Below, in pieces: positions 37,901 through 50,900 of a stretch of DNA of 64,000 nt; positions within the stretch are counted from its first letter, which is position 1; every line of letters begins with the position of its first letter. Below the pieces are notes generated by a model. The model had not been told where the DNA came from. It saw only the letters and a program-made list of their open reading frames with translations, and searched no databases. Source of the DNA: Montifringilla adamsi (Eukaryota; Chordata; Aves; Passeriformes; Passeridae); NCBI GenBank assembly GCA_017590115.1, contig JAGGNK010007004.1:9484418-9548417 (forward strand), in the 5' to 3' direction. Both the position numbers and the translations under genes were made by a program.

Positions 37901-40900
37901 ACCTCTTTGCAGGCTGTGGTTCTGGACTGTTGTAAGCTAAGACATTAAATGTTTTCCTTTTGTACCGGAACTGTTACTGGCCCAGATGTGGCCTTGAACA
38001 TGGTCCAGAGGCAGCTCGCTGGGGCTGTGCTTACTCCAAGGGAAAAGTTTGGTCTGACATTCAGCCTCTTACCAGAAATAGCATCTGAATGCTACCAAGG
38101 CCTGTACTGTGTTACCTAAGTGAGCAAGCTTTGTCAGAATCCACCCTTTTAAATGGGAGAAGTTTTGTTTCTGCAGGAAATCAGGGCTAGGGGAAATTGT
38201 GGCTGCTGAAAATGACATGTTTCTAATATATAAATATTGCATTATTATGTTAATATTTTAACTTGCTGTTTCATTTCCCTGCATATTTAGTAGAAATTAA
38301 AATATTGGTCTGGAGTAGTTTCCCTGAGAAGCAGGGAGTAGTTTTCCCTGAGAACATGACACTTGTAAATTCCCATGTACTTGTATGCACAGATGGGATT
38401 CAGGAACTGGAGGAAAGAGTTGGAATGGAGAGACAAAGGGTATTTCAAAGGGTTAATGAAACCACTAGATTTTTTTAAGCTGGTATAGGGTGTTTTCATG
38501 TGAGCTCCCTGTTTGCAGTTTGCTAGGCTGGTGGCCATTGACTAATTTATTTCCAAAAATACCTCTCAAATGGATGATATCAGAGAAAGTTAGTAAAGTG
38601 AAGAGGAAGCTGGAATGCCTTCTTTGGAAGAGCTGGAGACACAGATTCTTTGTGATTCTCTTACCTTTGTGAGCTGACTTGTCTCGTCACACCAATATGG
38701 TAGGATTGGAACAATTGTGGGTGGGATGAGAACCCCCTCAAGGATATAAATACGACCATTTTTAGCAACAATATCTGTTTCTTCCATTTTTTCTCCATTC
38801 ACCAAGACTTGTCCCTATGAAACAATAAATTATTATTAACAACGAACTGGTTTTAGCTCCTCAGTTTCTGTTGATTTAATTTTAAATGTTTAAAATTACT
38901 TTCTAGTCATATTTCTTTTGAATTTGCTATCTAATTTTTATTATGCTTGTTTATGCAAGAAGCACACATATATTGTGTATTTTCTTGGTCTTCAACCGAG
39001 GCATCTAAAGTTTTTCTATGAATCTGCCCTGTCAGCCTGTGTAAGTGGTGAATAAGAGACTGGCCAAAATGGGAAGACTACTGATGACTTCAGGCACTGA
39101 TTTCAGTGGGTTTAAGCATGCCTTGGTGTTCCTTCTGACAGAGGAGGGGGAAAGTGAGAGAGAGTCTGGGATCTATCCAAATTCACAGGAGAGAGGAAAA
39201 AGATTATTTTTTCTGCATTTACTCCTGCAGCTGCTCTGCCCTTGCAAGAATTTTTATTGCATCTCTGCTCCAGGAGAGAAGGAAGCAAACCTAACAGATC
39301 AGCTTGGTTTTGCACAAGTCCTGATGAACTAACACTGAAAAATGTTCACTAGGTACATCAGGATCAGAGACTATACTATTACAGAGAGAAAAAGAATATT
39401 TTTGTGTGCACTGATAAATGTTTAAAATTACTAAAATATGTAACAGAATGATTTAAAATATTTTAAATAGATTTTTTTTTAAATAAGGCAGAGCATGAAT
39501 GAGGACCATTCCTGGACTGTGGATAAGCATAAGGACAAAACCTCTGTGGCCTGTCCATGTATCCCAATAATTTTCTCTGTATCCTTTACAATATTAATGT
39601 TAACAGTAGGTGGGAATGAGAAATTGAAAATTCCTGCCTCATCATAGAAAGAAATTCCCCTGCTAATGCCTCCCCTTGTCCCTTTTTTGCTGCCCCTGCA
39701 TGCAAAGCTGCCTCGGTCAGAGCGAGCTGCTCCCAACTGAGGGCTGTGACTTACAGCGCTGGTTCTGTCAAAGTGAATGACCTGCTCTGCCATGGTCCTG
39801 ATGTGCTCTATGGAGACAAGGCTGGCAACCTCCAGCTGAAATGAACAGAAGTTGGTTGAGACAAGTGTAATATCAATACTCTTTTCAAATCCAGGCAGAT
39901 TTCACTAGAAAGACTTTCTTTGGGGCGAGGAAATTATTATCAATGTGACAATTATTATCAATTGAAAAAACAGCTTGTGTAATAAATTGAGTGCTATTAA
40001 ATCATGACTGAGCTTGCTTGTTCCTGCAGGTGAGGACCTTATTGTTCAAAAGAATATTAATTTTTCTTCCAATTATAACAATCAGTCTGATTAAAGTTAA
40101 TACTTTTCTCTAAAAATAGCCCTGTTTGCATCCATAGCCCATTGTGGTGGTGCTGGTACCATGAATGTCCACGTGGTTCTCATGTTCCCGCTGTTTCCAC
40201 TCTCTGTGCTGGGAGTGACCACATCAGATTATATAAACTGAGCCTTTCATTAAGGACACAGCCACTTCTTTCCTTCCTTCCCCACAACAGAGACCGGGAA
40301 GGGGAATAACTTTCCCCCAGGAAAAACGGGGCTTGCTTAGAGGAGGGAAAAACCAGCTCTTTCTGAAAAACAGGAGGCTGATTTTAGCAGAACAGGCTCT
40401 GTTTCAATGGCAGAAAGTCCTTTTCCTGCTCCTCATGCCTGCAGTCCTGACAATACCCCTGACAGTGCTCCTGCACTCTGGGCTGGAGCAGCTGTGCTCA
40501 CCTCAGTGCTGGAGACAAGGTGATATCGGACCAGCTCCAGCAGCTTCCAGGAACCCTGCCAGTGCAGAAAAGAGTCTGTTTTAGCCCAAAATGAGCCTCA
40601 GAAACCCAGTCTGGCTTGTTGAGTGGACATGGGGATGAGAACATCATCACTGGACTGTGCACCAGAAACCTCTGGGGCAGTGGTCGTGCTCAGCTCATGG
40701 CAGGCACCCTGGCATTTCATACCCTCATCCCTACACCACATTTTATTTTGATATGGGCCTTCCCTGGCATGCATCTGTTTTGGGACAGGCAGGAGGTGTC
40801 CAGGGGACAGGACACCAGTATCCACCTCCTGGGACCCCACCAGCAGTGACTGCCATCCAGTGGGACCCTTGTGGCAGCTGCTTCCCTTGCCTGTTCCCAC

Positions 40901-41873
40901 CAAGAGTGGTGCATTTCAGGAGAGGTTTGGGGCTGTGCCATGTGCCTGTCCAGGCTGGGATGTCTGGGCAAAGGCAGATGACTGGGGGCCTGGTGTAGAG
41001 GAACATCATCCCTACATGTGATGGGAGACTGCAGATCCTCTTCCTCTCTAGGTGTTGTCTTGATCTTTAATTGTTAGAGATGGCTTTCAACCTTGATCAG
41101 AGGAGCTAATTCAGATGAACACTGGGCAATGCATGTATGAATCTCCTATCCATCTGCTGTCTGAGAAAGATTTGCCTTATAGAAAGACTGTACCTCTGCA
41201 GAGAGTAGGTAATCCAGAACCTCAGCCTTCATATTACTCAGAGCCTTGTTACTTGGAACAAAGACAGTGTAAGCCTGGTTGTCCTGCTGTAAATCCATTC
41301 CTAGGCCAGTTTTCTGTTTTGGTTTAAAAATAAAAGTGAAATTACATATTAATGTTGAAGAACATCTGAAAGTAGCCTTATGTAATTGCTTTAATGGTTC
41401 CTTACCTCTATCAGAGATGTAAATTGGCTGTACCTTCCATTAGCTTGAAGTAATGACATTATAGTTTTCTGAAATTGGATAAAAGTAAGATTTGTTTTAG
41501 CTGGGAATATGAAACAAATGCCAGCTCTTATGAGACATTTCTTGACTTACTGTGTGAGTCTCAGTTGTTACAGATTGAATACATTTCATTTGGGGGGCTG
41601 GTGGTGCTAGGAAATGACCGAGATGGCAGCACTTTTTTCCTGGTGCTATGCTGGTTTATAGTTAGACTTTGTCAATTTCCTGAAATACTGGGTGGTAACA
41701 GGAAACACAGCTGTGTATGTATGGGGAAAGGGTTTTTATCTCTTTATCCCCAGTAAAAAAAAAAAAAAAAAAAAAAAAAAGGTAGAGGAGTAAAAAATTA
41801 GAAAAATACAACATAAGGAAGGGAACTTTTATGCTGGGCACCAAAAACCCAAAGCATTAAAGCATTAAAAATC

Positions 41874-41931
<58 letters not shown>

Positions 41932-44900
41932 TAGCCTTTTGTGGGGGGGAATTGAAACTTTGAATACAAGTTTTGGCTGGTGTCTGTACAGATGTCCCTC
42001 CTTTTAGTGTGTGATTCTGGCATTCAGTGAAATTCACTGATCATAACTGCCAATTTTCCAAGGAACCAATCAGATGCAGTGAGAGCATCCAAACCCTCCA
42101 TGGTCCAGCTTGGCAGAAGGGTGAATGTCTGTTTTCTGTGGAAACTGTGCCATTACCTTTCACTTTGAATACTGCTTCTGTGAGCTGATGGGCAATGGCT
42201 CAGTAGAGTTTGTTTAGTTTCTGTCAGTCACCCTCCGTCACACTCACCTCACATGAAACTATTTAAAGAGGAAGTTTGACATTGCAAGTCTGTAACTTAT
42301 GGCTCACCTCTTTGCTGCTCTCAAATGCTGGCTCCACGTTGTCCATGGCTTTGTCAATAATGTGCAAAATTCCATTGGAAGCAATGATATCTCCCTGCAA
42401 AATTTTTCCTTTCCCTCTTCCTCCTTGGATTCTAATCCTTAATTGATTATCCTGAAAGAAACCAAGTGATGGATAGTGAATTCTTTATTGTGAAATGACA
42501 GCAGAGTGTGTACACAGGTTGAATGTACTCTAAGACCCCTTCCTGTTGCCAACACCTAAGCAATTTATTCTGGGGAGGCTAAAGATTGCTTATCAAGGAA
42601 ACGGAAAAAAAATCCTTTGGATCAGGACCATGTTCTTTTGCTTCAGGACAGCAAAATTCAGAAGAGAAATAGAGAGAGGCCCTGAGGGGAATTCAGTGTA
42701 CCTGAAAGTGTTGTGGTGACCGTTAATAATAAAAATCTGCCAGGAAATGATTTAAAATTTTGTTGTACTGGGAAGGTCCTTTCCTATAATCTTGTGGGAC
42801 TCTAACCCATTTCCTTATATTCGATGTATATTTAAAACAACAAAATGTTGCTGATTCTGCACTGTACTGAAGCCTTCAGGAAACAAATGGGGTTCAAACA
42901 GCAATGATATTTTCCTGTTACCAATGGAGTGTGTACTCACTGAACATACAAAATAGATATCTCTGCCCAGATGCCACTGATCTACTGCAAAACATCAGAA
43001 GTACTTGATTTCAGCCTCCACATAAGCCCAGTCCATCAAGAGACACATAGTGGACCAAGAACAATAATTCCAGATTATAAAATCTAGTGTATCATCCACA
43101 GAGAACAAGTTTTTTTAAACCAGACTGCCTGATGATTACTGACGTTGAGTAATCTGGGTTGATGCTGAGCTTTGCTATGTATTTCCCATGGTTAATTGCC
43201 CTGGGTTCTCTCTGTGCAGGGCTCCCATCTGCTGCCTCCTTCCAAGGCTGCTGATGCTCACTGGGAGGTGGGATCTGCAGCTCAGCCAGCGCCTGCTCCA
43301 TGTGAGCAGTGTTCACAGGTTTCCAGCATAAACTCCGTGCTTTTCTTCTCCCCCTACCCCCTCTTACTTTACCTGGGCTCTCTGAACACCCCTGCCTCCC
43401 CCCCCCTCCCTCCCCAGCTCTGTTGGTCATACCTGCAGATGTAAGATAACACCATTTTAGCAAACATTTTAGACCAGTCTGTGTTAGTCTGCCAAGTCAC
43501 TCAGTGCTGATACATGACTGAAGTTAACTTTTTGTTGCTGGTTTTAGTGGGAACTTTGATGCCAGTGAGGTTTCAAGTTTGGCTTGAACTCCTTGTTGTA
43601 CACGGCCATGGCTGTGGATTTTCCTAATCCAACAGTTATCTTCACCCTGATGTCTCCCTGCAGAAAGAGCTTTCCTGCTCCTCGTGGAGGGAGCAGAGAG
43701 CACTATCCTTGCTGTGGGAGGCTGAAAGGCCACTTACCTTTTCTCCCTTTGACATCTCTCCTGACTTGCCAGTCAAAGTATATATTACATTGGCATTATT
43801 CAAGCTACTGGTGTTCAGTTGACCTGCAATAATATGGAGTTTAATGAAGTACTGGGCTTTCTGTTTATTTTTCAGGAGATCCTTTACCTAGAAAAGCAGA
43901 GGAACAGAGATTTATTTCAATGCAGGCTTTATCTAAAAAAAAAAAAAAAAGATTCATGGTGAATACTTTTTTGTTCTCTTCAGTTGTTACACTCTGAAAT
44001 TACATCTTTGACCCTGAAGCGAGGTGATGGAGTCTGAAAAAAGTGGAGACCTCTCTTGGTTTTGGTTTGGCTCGCATTGTACCCTTACATCCCTGTGTGA
44101 GCAGCAGGTGCCTCCAGAATTGTCTGATGTCAGTGGAAGGTGATAGTTACATGTCAGTCTCTTTTTTGTTTTTTCACTGAAGCCATTATTTTTTTTCCCC
44201 CTTATGTACAAGGTGACCTGCAGGCCTCGCTGCTGAAAATTCAGATCTTAGTTCAGCCCCTGGCTCAATTGAGTGGAAAGACTTTGAGCATGGCCATGTA
44301 AGACAATCCAAAACTTAGCTTGGGGAGTGACAGTGTTCCACCCTAACTCACCAAATTATTTGGTTGGGTTTTTTTTTAAAGTGGGAAAAGTGCAGCCTGT
44401 GGCCCTAGATTTAAATGTGACTGGAAGTGTACTAGAGCAAATTATTTGTATCTGTTGAATCAAAACACTTACAACACAGATGAGATTTCTACAGAAGCCA
44501 AATCCCCCAAATGTGAAACCTTTTCTCTTGTTTACTTACATTTGTGCCTTTGAGTCCCTTGTTTGTTGGTACAAACACAGTAAATGGTCCCAGAGTGCTC
44601 AGCTGCCATTCATATGTATTTTCTTATGAGAAGAGGGAATAAAAAAAGTTTAAATGCCTATTGAAAACCTCATTTGTAAAAGGGAGTGTGCAAAGCTGTG
44701 AAGGGAGAATAAGCAATAATACTATCTGATTATTAAATATTAAGATTCTAAAGTAGAAGCCATTAAAAGATGGGAGACAGATGGGATGTGAAATCCAGGT
44801 GCTGCTGCATATTTGACACAAAATGAGGCAAAACATTCAGGATGCTTCTGGCACCTGGATTCTATGGCATGCAGGCCAGAGCAAGGACACAAAACCAGCA

Positions 44901-47900
44901 GCTTCTTTGGGGATGTGTACTTACAGGAAGACAGCCTTCTGATTTAAATCAATTCAGTCTCTATGGGGTGTGAAATATGCAGCTGATATTTGCTGGTACT
45001 GCAAATATCATCAACCACACAATTGGTAATCAAAACTAGATGCACTGAAAGTTAATTAGAATTAATTTACTACCCAGAGGCTATTTCTGTATCCAAGGCA
45101 GCAGCATGAGAGACCACTGGTTCTGCAGCTGAAGGCATTAAACATTTCTGATATTCAGCTCTTTTTCTAGAGGTATAAAATCAGAACTGAAAAAATATTT
45201 ACAGGTGTAATGTACAGAGAATGTATCTCAAAATTAATATGCTGTCCTACAAAACATCTATAAATTCTTAGCTTTTGAAAGACATCAAGTGTGGAGTGAA
45301 CATATTTGAAGTTAACCTGGTTAGTGGTTAATGCGTCTTTACATTATATATTACATGTTATATTACATATGTGCCATATGATCTATTATATATATGGCAC
45401 ATTTATGTCCAAAACTTAACCAAAGCACATGAAATCTGGATTGTTAACTCAGCATGCTGGGCACTTTTCAGACACATGAGGAGAAATGCATAGAGAAACT
45501 GCAACTGAACTCTCGGTGCTGAGGCAATGGATATTGATCTTTGGTGCTGAGTATGAAAGTCTCTGCCAGGTTTTGACCTTGGCCAGCTATGGGGGATTCT
45601 TATTCCTTCTGTTCAGGAATTCATGGTCTTTATTTTAATTTCTGGGCTCCGTGGTACTGAGCAAATTGTATTAAAGAGAAGGATTTGTCCCCCACATTTA
45701 CAAGTTTAAGTCAAAGATCCAGCTCAATTCTAGCAGTGTTTGTTCATACCTCAAATTTTTGGCCATAGAGAAGATGATGAAGGCTGTTAGGTTGTTCAGT
45801 TCTGGTAACCAGGTAACTGGGAATGCCAGTGTTTTTGATGGACTAGTGTGGGTCATTCTAGGCCAAATCTCATTCGTCCAAACAGTGGGGGCAGGAAGAA
45901 GAAGTGGGGTAACCCCACTTGTTATACTGTGGGGCAAAATCCACTGGTGATGTTAAATGGTGTGTGAGTGGTTGTGGAACAGGTTTAGGACTCCTGCCTG
46001 GAAGTCCTTGCAGTCTGCAAGAACTTTTCATGGTGTGAGGAGCAGAGCCTCACGCCACATTCATGGTGTGAGGAGCAGAGCAGCTTCAGATGGTCTGAGG
46101 GGTTTTGCAGCGGGCAGCATGTGTGCTGTCCTGCTGTGGGTGGCACTTTCCTCTAGCAGGGGGTGGGGGGGGAAGACAGGGGAGGATCAGCCCCTTGGGC
46201 TCTGCTTGTGTTCAGTTACTCACCCATGAGCAGGAGGCTGGATGTCAGCTTGCCCTGCCACTGTCCTCCCACTTCTGCATTCAGCTCTTGGAGGCGCTCC
46301 ATGATGTTCCCGTAGCACACCAACCCATTCCCCACGGAGCCCCCCTGGCACGTGCACCTGGGAAGGGATTGGGATTTTAGCTGTGCCTCTCAATAAACTG
46401 GCACCTATTGCTCCTCTGAAGGCATTTCCAGGAAGCACTGGTGCACTGTGGTTAATTCTCTGCCTCTGCATGCTGTAAAGGGTGTCAGTGTGTGGGGCAG
46501 CCTGATGCTGCTTGTCTCACATGGTGGATTCTTGTTAGCTGGGCCAGGAGACATCAGTGTCTGTCTTGCAGGACCTTTGAAGAGAGGCTATGTGCAGCCT
46601 CTGCTCCCAAAAGTGTTGTGGATGCTGGAACCCAGAAATCTCCTGAACCTACCCTGTTTGTGAGGAGAGAGCAGAGCACAAATGTGCCAGGTGTGACCCT
46701 TGCAGCAGGGAGTCTGTTTTGTGAAGAGCTCACTCATGATATGGGATTTGGCAGGATTAATGATAGTTAAGGGAGGTGATAGCATCTCATCAGTCCTTGG
46801 GACAGCTGCATTGGTTTTGTAGAAAAAGTTTTTTCCTTTCAACAAAGCAAAGCGGTGGTTTGTTACCCTGCCCTTTAAGTAATGCCACCATTGTGGGCAT
46901 TAATACTTGTACTTTTAACGTTATCTTTTTCTTTTCTTTTTTTTTTTTTTTTCCACTGCAGCATAAAATCTTGTGCTTTTTTAGATGTATGTGTTGCTGC
47001 TGCTGTCTCTCTTCTGGAAGTAGCATCTCACATGTAACACCCTGTCTGTCTCCTGGGGACTCCAGCCTGTGGGAGATGCTAGTGAGGTGTGCCTGTCCCA
47101 GTACTCTGGCTGTCTAAAGCACTCAGTCACAGTGCCCATGAGATGGACAGACAGACATTGGATTAATAGTACCCTTCCCAATTAAGTCTGCAGCATGTTC
47201 AATATTCATATAAGCTCTAACCACAATGGTTCATCTCTCTGGATATTTTTTCCCTAATGGCTTTGCTGGAGAAGGAACATTACTTTATGTCAGCAAAAGA
47301 CGCTCTTTCTATAATTACTCATTTGCATGTGCTGGTTGTTAAGAACACACCCCTGCCTCTAACACCCCACACTGGTACCAGCCAGATGCCAGACCCTCTC
47401 CTTTTTCCCATGGATGGTCTCTGCTGCAGCTGTTTCTCTAGTGAGAGCAATATTATTGGAAAGTCCCCACAAGTCCCTGCAATCTGGGGAGCTGCACACA
47501 GGCTCAGAGGAGTGTTGAGATTTTGGCCAAGAGTCTCAAGCTTTGATTCTGATCCTGGGTAAAAATGGCAGTCTAAAAGCAACCTAAATTTTTAGGATGC
47601 TATTCTGAGGGTGAATCCACTTCTTTCTAAGGGGATCTCTTGAGCAGAGAGAGCATGACTGTGGAGCCTGGATGAAGGGTTTACAGCTGGGAGAGAGGAA
47701 CAGCTGCTCCTTGGGAGCTGATCCATTTTTTCTGGTGGTGCAAATATTGCTGAATTGCTGTAGGTAGCTCCCTTCCACTTCTGAATAGAGAAGAAAACAA
47801 TTGAGGCTTCAAAGGAGCTGAGAAATAGCAAAGTAGAAAAAATTAACTACCCTTGAAATACGGCACAAATCAGATCCAGGTTTCAAAATAAAGTTCCCCT

Positions 47901-50900
47901 CTCTTTTTCGTCCAATGTTCAGAAAGAAGAAGGTGTTAAAACATAATAACTTTTTTGGCTATCATTTCTGGGGGCACAGTGAACTGCAGAAATGCCTGCA
48001 TGGTTTGAAACTTCTCTCCTGAGGACAATATAGCTCATAACTGAGTGGGCATCCAAGTGACATAGTTTGGATTTGTGTGCCAAAGGAAAGCATTGAGCAA
48101 TTACAGATTTGCACCTATTGCATGGGATTGAAGCCTTCAACCTGTGTGCTTCCTCACTCCTTCTGATGGAGGAATTGACTTTCTGTGGCTGGGCATGGGG
48201 AAGACCAGCAGGAAAAGATGGGAATTGTCACTACTTCAGCTTATTCAGGGAAGAAAAAACTCTGTCTCCCTGGAAGAGGAAAGTTCAGCTTTCTGTCTCT
48301 GTTTTACCAAAACCCTCTGTAATAGAGTTTTGGTTTATGAAGCTACTAATTTCTCCATTGAAGACCTAGAGGAAAAATAAGAGTGGCATTAAGAGAAAAT
48401 AATTTTTTTAATTAAATATCATTAAATGAATGATGTGCAGAGAATTTTTATTGTTCTTTTCCATCCCCAGTAATACATTTTTAATTTTCTAATTCTAAGA
48501 TTCTCAAAACTTCTCAGCTTTCAAAAATTGTTTTACAATGGTGAAACAGTGACTAATTAGGGGGAAAAAGCTCCTGATTTGGAATTTCATTTCAAAATTT
48601 CAGCTGCTGTTGTGCAGTGTGGTAGTACTTAATACTAAGTGTTGTGTGAGTCTGTAGTAAGCAGTTTTGGGTAGCACACTATGCTGTAGAGGAGAGCCAG
48701 GGGATATTCTAGATAAATTTCTTTGAAATGCACAATAGCTGATGCAGAAGTGACGCTGGTGTTACCCTGCCAGGGAAAGCTGCATGATGGCACAAGCACT
48801 GGCAATGGGAATACTCTCCTGAGTGAATGCTTTCTGCCTATGGATCTAGGTGATAATTTGTTCCTAACTTACAATAAATGGCCTGTATTGTCCTTCATGT
48901 TCAAGCTCTCAGCTCCCAAAAACTGTTATTTCGGGCACAGCTCTTTAACCCAATACCTGCCATCACTGGGCTATCAAAACACAAATGCCAAATTCAGTGG
49001 TTTAAGAGTGCTTTGTAGAGTTTAGTGCCATCTGTGCCTTTTCCCTAACATCCATGTAGCATATTTCTGTACAGCAAAAGCCAAGTCTGCCAGAGGTTTT
49101 GCAGTTTCCCACTTGCTTGACTCGAGGTTTTAAGGAATCTGGTGGGGTTGGTGTTGCTTTCACAGCTTGGGGGGGCAGATTCCCTGGTTGTGTCTGAATT
49201 AGTACACTCAGAAGAGGCAGGGCTCCAGTGCTATCCCATAATTAATGCAGATTAATTTTCAGCATGCTGCCTGGCGTGTTTCTGGCCCACACCAAGGAGC
49301 ATTTTCCCTGGCAGTGCCCAGGCACAGTTGAAGGGAGAGCATGTGCCAGGGATTGCTGCCAAGAGGCAGTTACTCTGTTTTGGAAGAGACTTTAGCTGTG
49401 AGACAGACAATGCTGCTTGCCCTGAGGAAGAGAAAAGAGGTTTTGGTCCCTTTTATTTACTAGTGTAGAAATGACCTCTGAGTGCTTTAAAAGTAAAACT
49501 TAATAGGTATTAGCAAATGGCCTGCTGACATCTATCACTCTGTTAATTGGCTGACCCTAACCCCATTAAATCTTGTGATTTGTCCTTGATAGAGAAGCCA
49601 TTAAAGATAACTTCAGGAGGTGTCCATCTAGAGGATTTGTTTTAGCAGCCTATTTACTAAGGAAGGAGGGAGAAAATTTCATAAGCAAAAAGACTCACGT
49701 AATCTGTCCCGGTGCAACTGTTAAGCATTTGGCTTTTTTGTGGCAGGTGTTGTTTGTTTCACAGCTGTCCATCATGCTGCAGCCTTTCCCAGGTACAAAG
49801 TTGGTATAATGCTCCTTGCATTCACAGTGGGACTAAATCAGAAGGATGTGAGAGGGGGGAGAAAATTAGCCATGCACAAATTGTGGATTTCAGCATAATT
49901 TCTGAAACTAGGGCTTGAACACAGTGTCTTAGTTAACCACCTGGTGAGCTCAGACACATGTATATTTGTACACACCAGCCTGTGTTTCAGCCATGTGCAC
50001 TTCACTGAGACATGACCATGAACTGCAAAAGAACCCTGAATGATCAAGATCCTTTTTGGCTCTTCAGGGTGTCCAAGAAAACGGGCCTTTTGAAGCCCTG
50101 CTTTTTTGATGGTGCGAGTTTGACACACAGAAATTGGAGCCACTTCCCAACACCATGAATAACATCTAGTCTTAGTAAAGTGCTGTTCATTGATTGTTTT
50201 CAAAGACTCAGATTTCTTCTTTCCTAAATAAACTAAATTTAGACATGTTTATGTGGTACCAGTACAAGAACCCTGCTGGTTCTACAAGTCCCCTGTGTCA
50301 GAGAGACAAAATTTAACTGGGAGAAGATTTATTTCATTTGCCTCCATTTTGGGGAGGCAAATCAGAGCCAAAATAGTCCCAGAAAAACCAACACTATTGC
50401 CATTCCAATTTTCAGAGAGGAGCTAAAAGGACTCCCTCCTGGTCAACAGCAGGGCTTATGGTAAAGCTAGGAATAGCATTTGATTTCCTTGGGAGCTGTT
50501 TCCATACCCCCACGGCTTCTTTTTGGAGAGAGAGCATTATTTGTTCTTGGGCAGTTACACTGACCTTTCCTGGACCGTCGTAGATGCAGATGCTGGACTG
50601 TGCAGGGCAGCTGCCATGTGCTGCCTGACAGGGGTCTATGGGCAGGCAGATTTGACCATCCCCTGTGTAACCTTCTCCACAGGTGCATTTGTGCTGGTTT
50701 GGCCCGAGGTAAACGCAGTCGGCATTAGGATCGCAGATCTTTTTGGAGCACGGGTTGATAGCTTGTGAAAAAAGGAGTGAAGTAAATGAATCATTGCCCA
50801 CAGTTCTAAAATTGAAGAGAAGGATTTACCAGAGCACCTCCATGACAAACAAAGCCTGGGCAGACTAAACTTTTCATAACAGCCAAGTCTGAAGTACTGT

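Larger units (their letters stand above)
33525..38664 (-). other. STAB2 intron 18 (5.1 kb), contains two relic exons
   Basis: The longest intron in the window. It sits where the family has two phase-0 linker exons (GTC..C.......CP... and RC....GCARYCN.T.K). Two degenerate matches lie inside, in the correct order and strand, and are listed separately. A palindrome with 10-bp arms lies at 34549-34575. No CR1 recognised. Confidence 0.7.
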
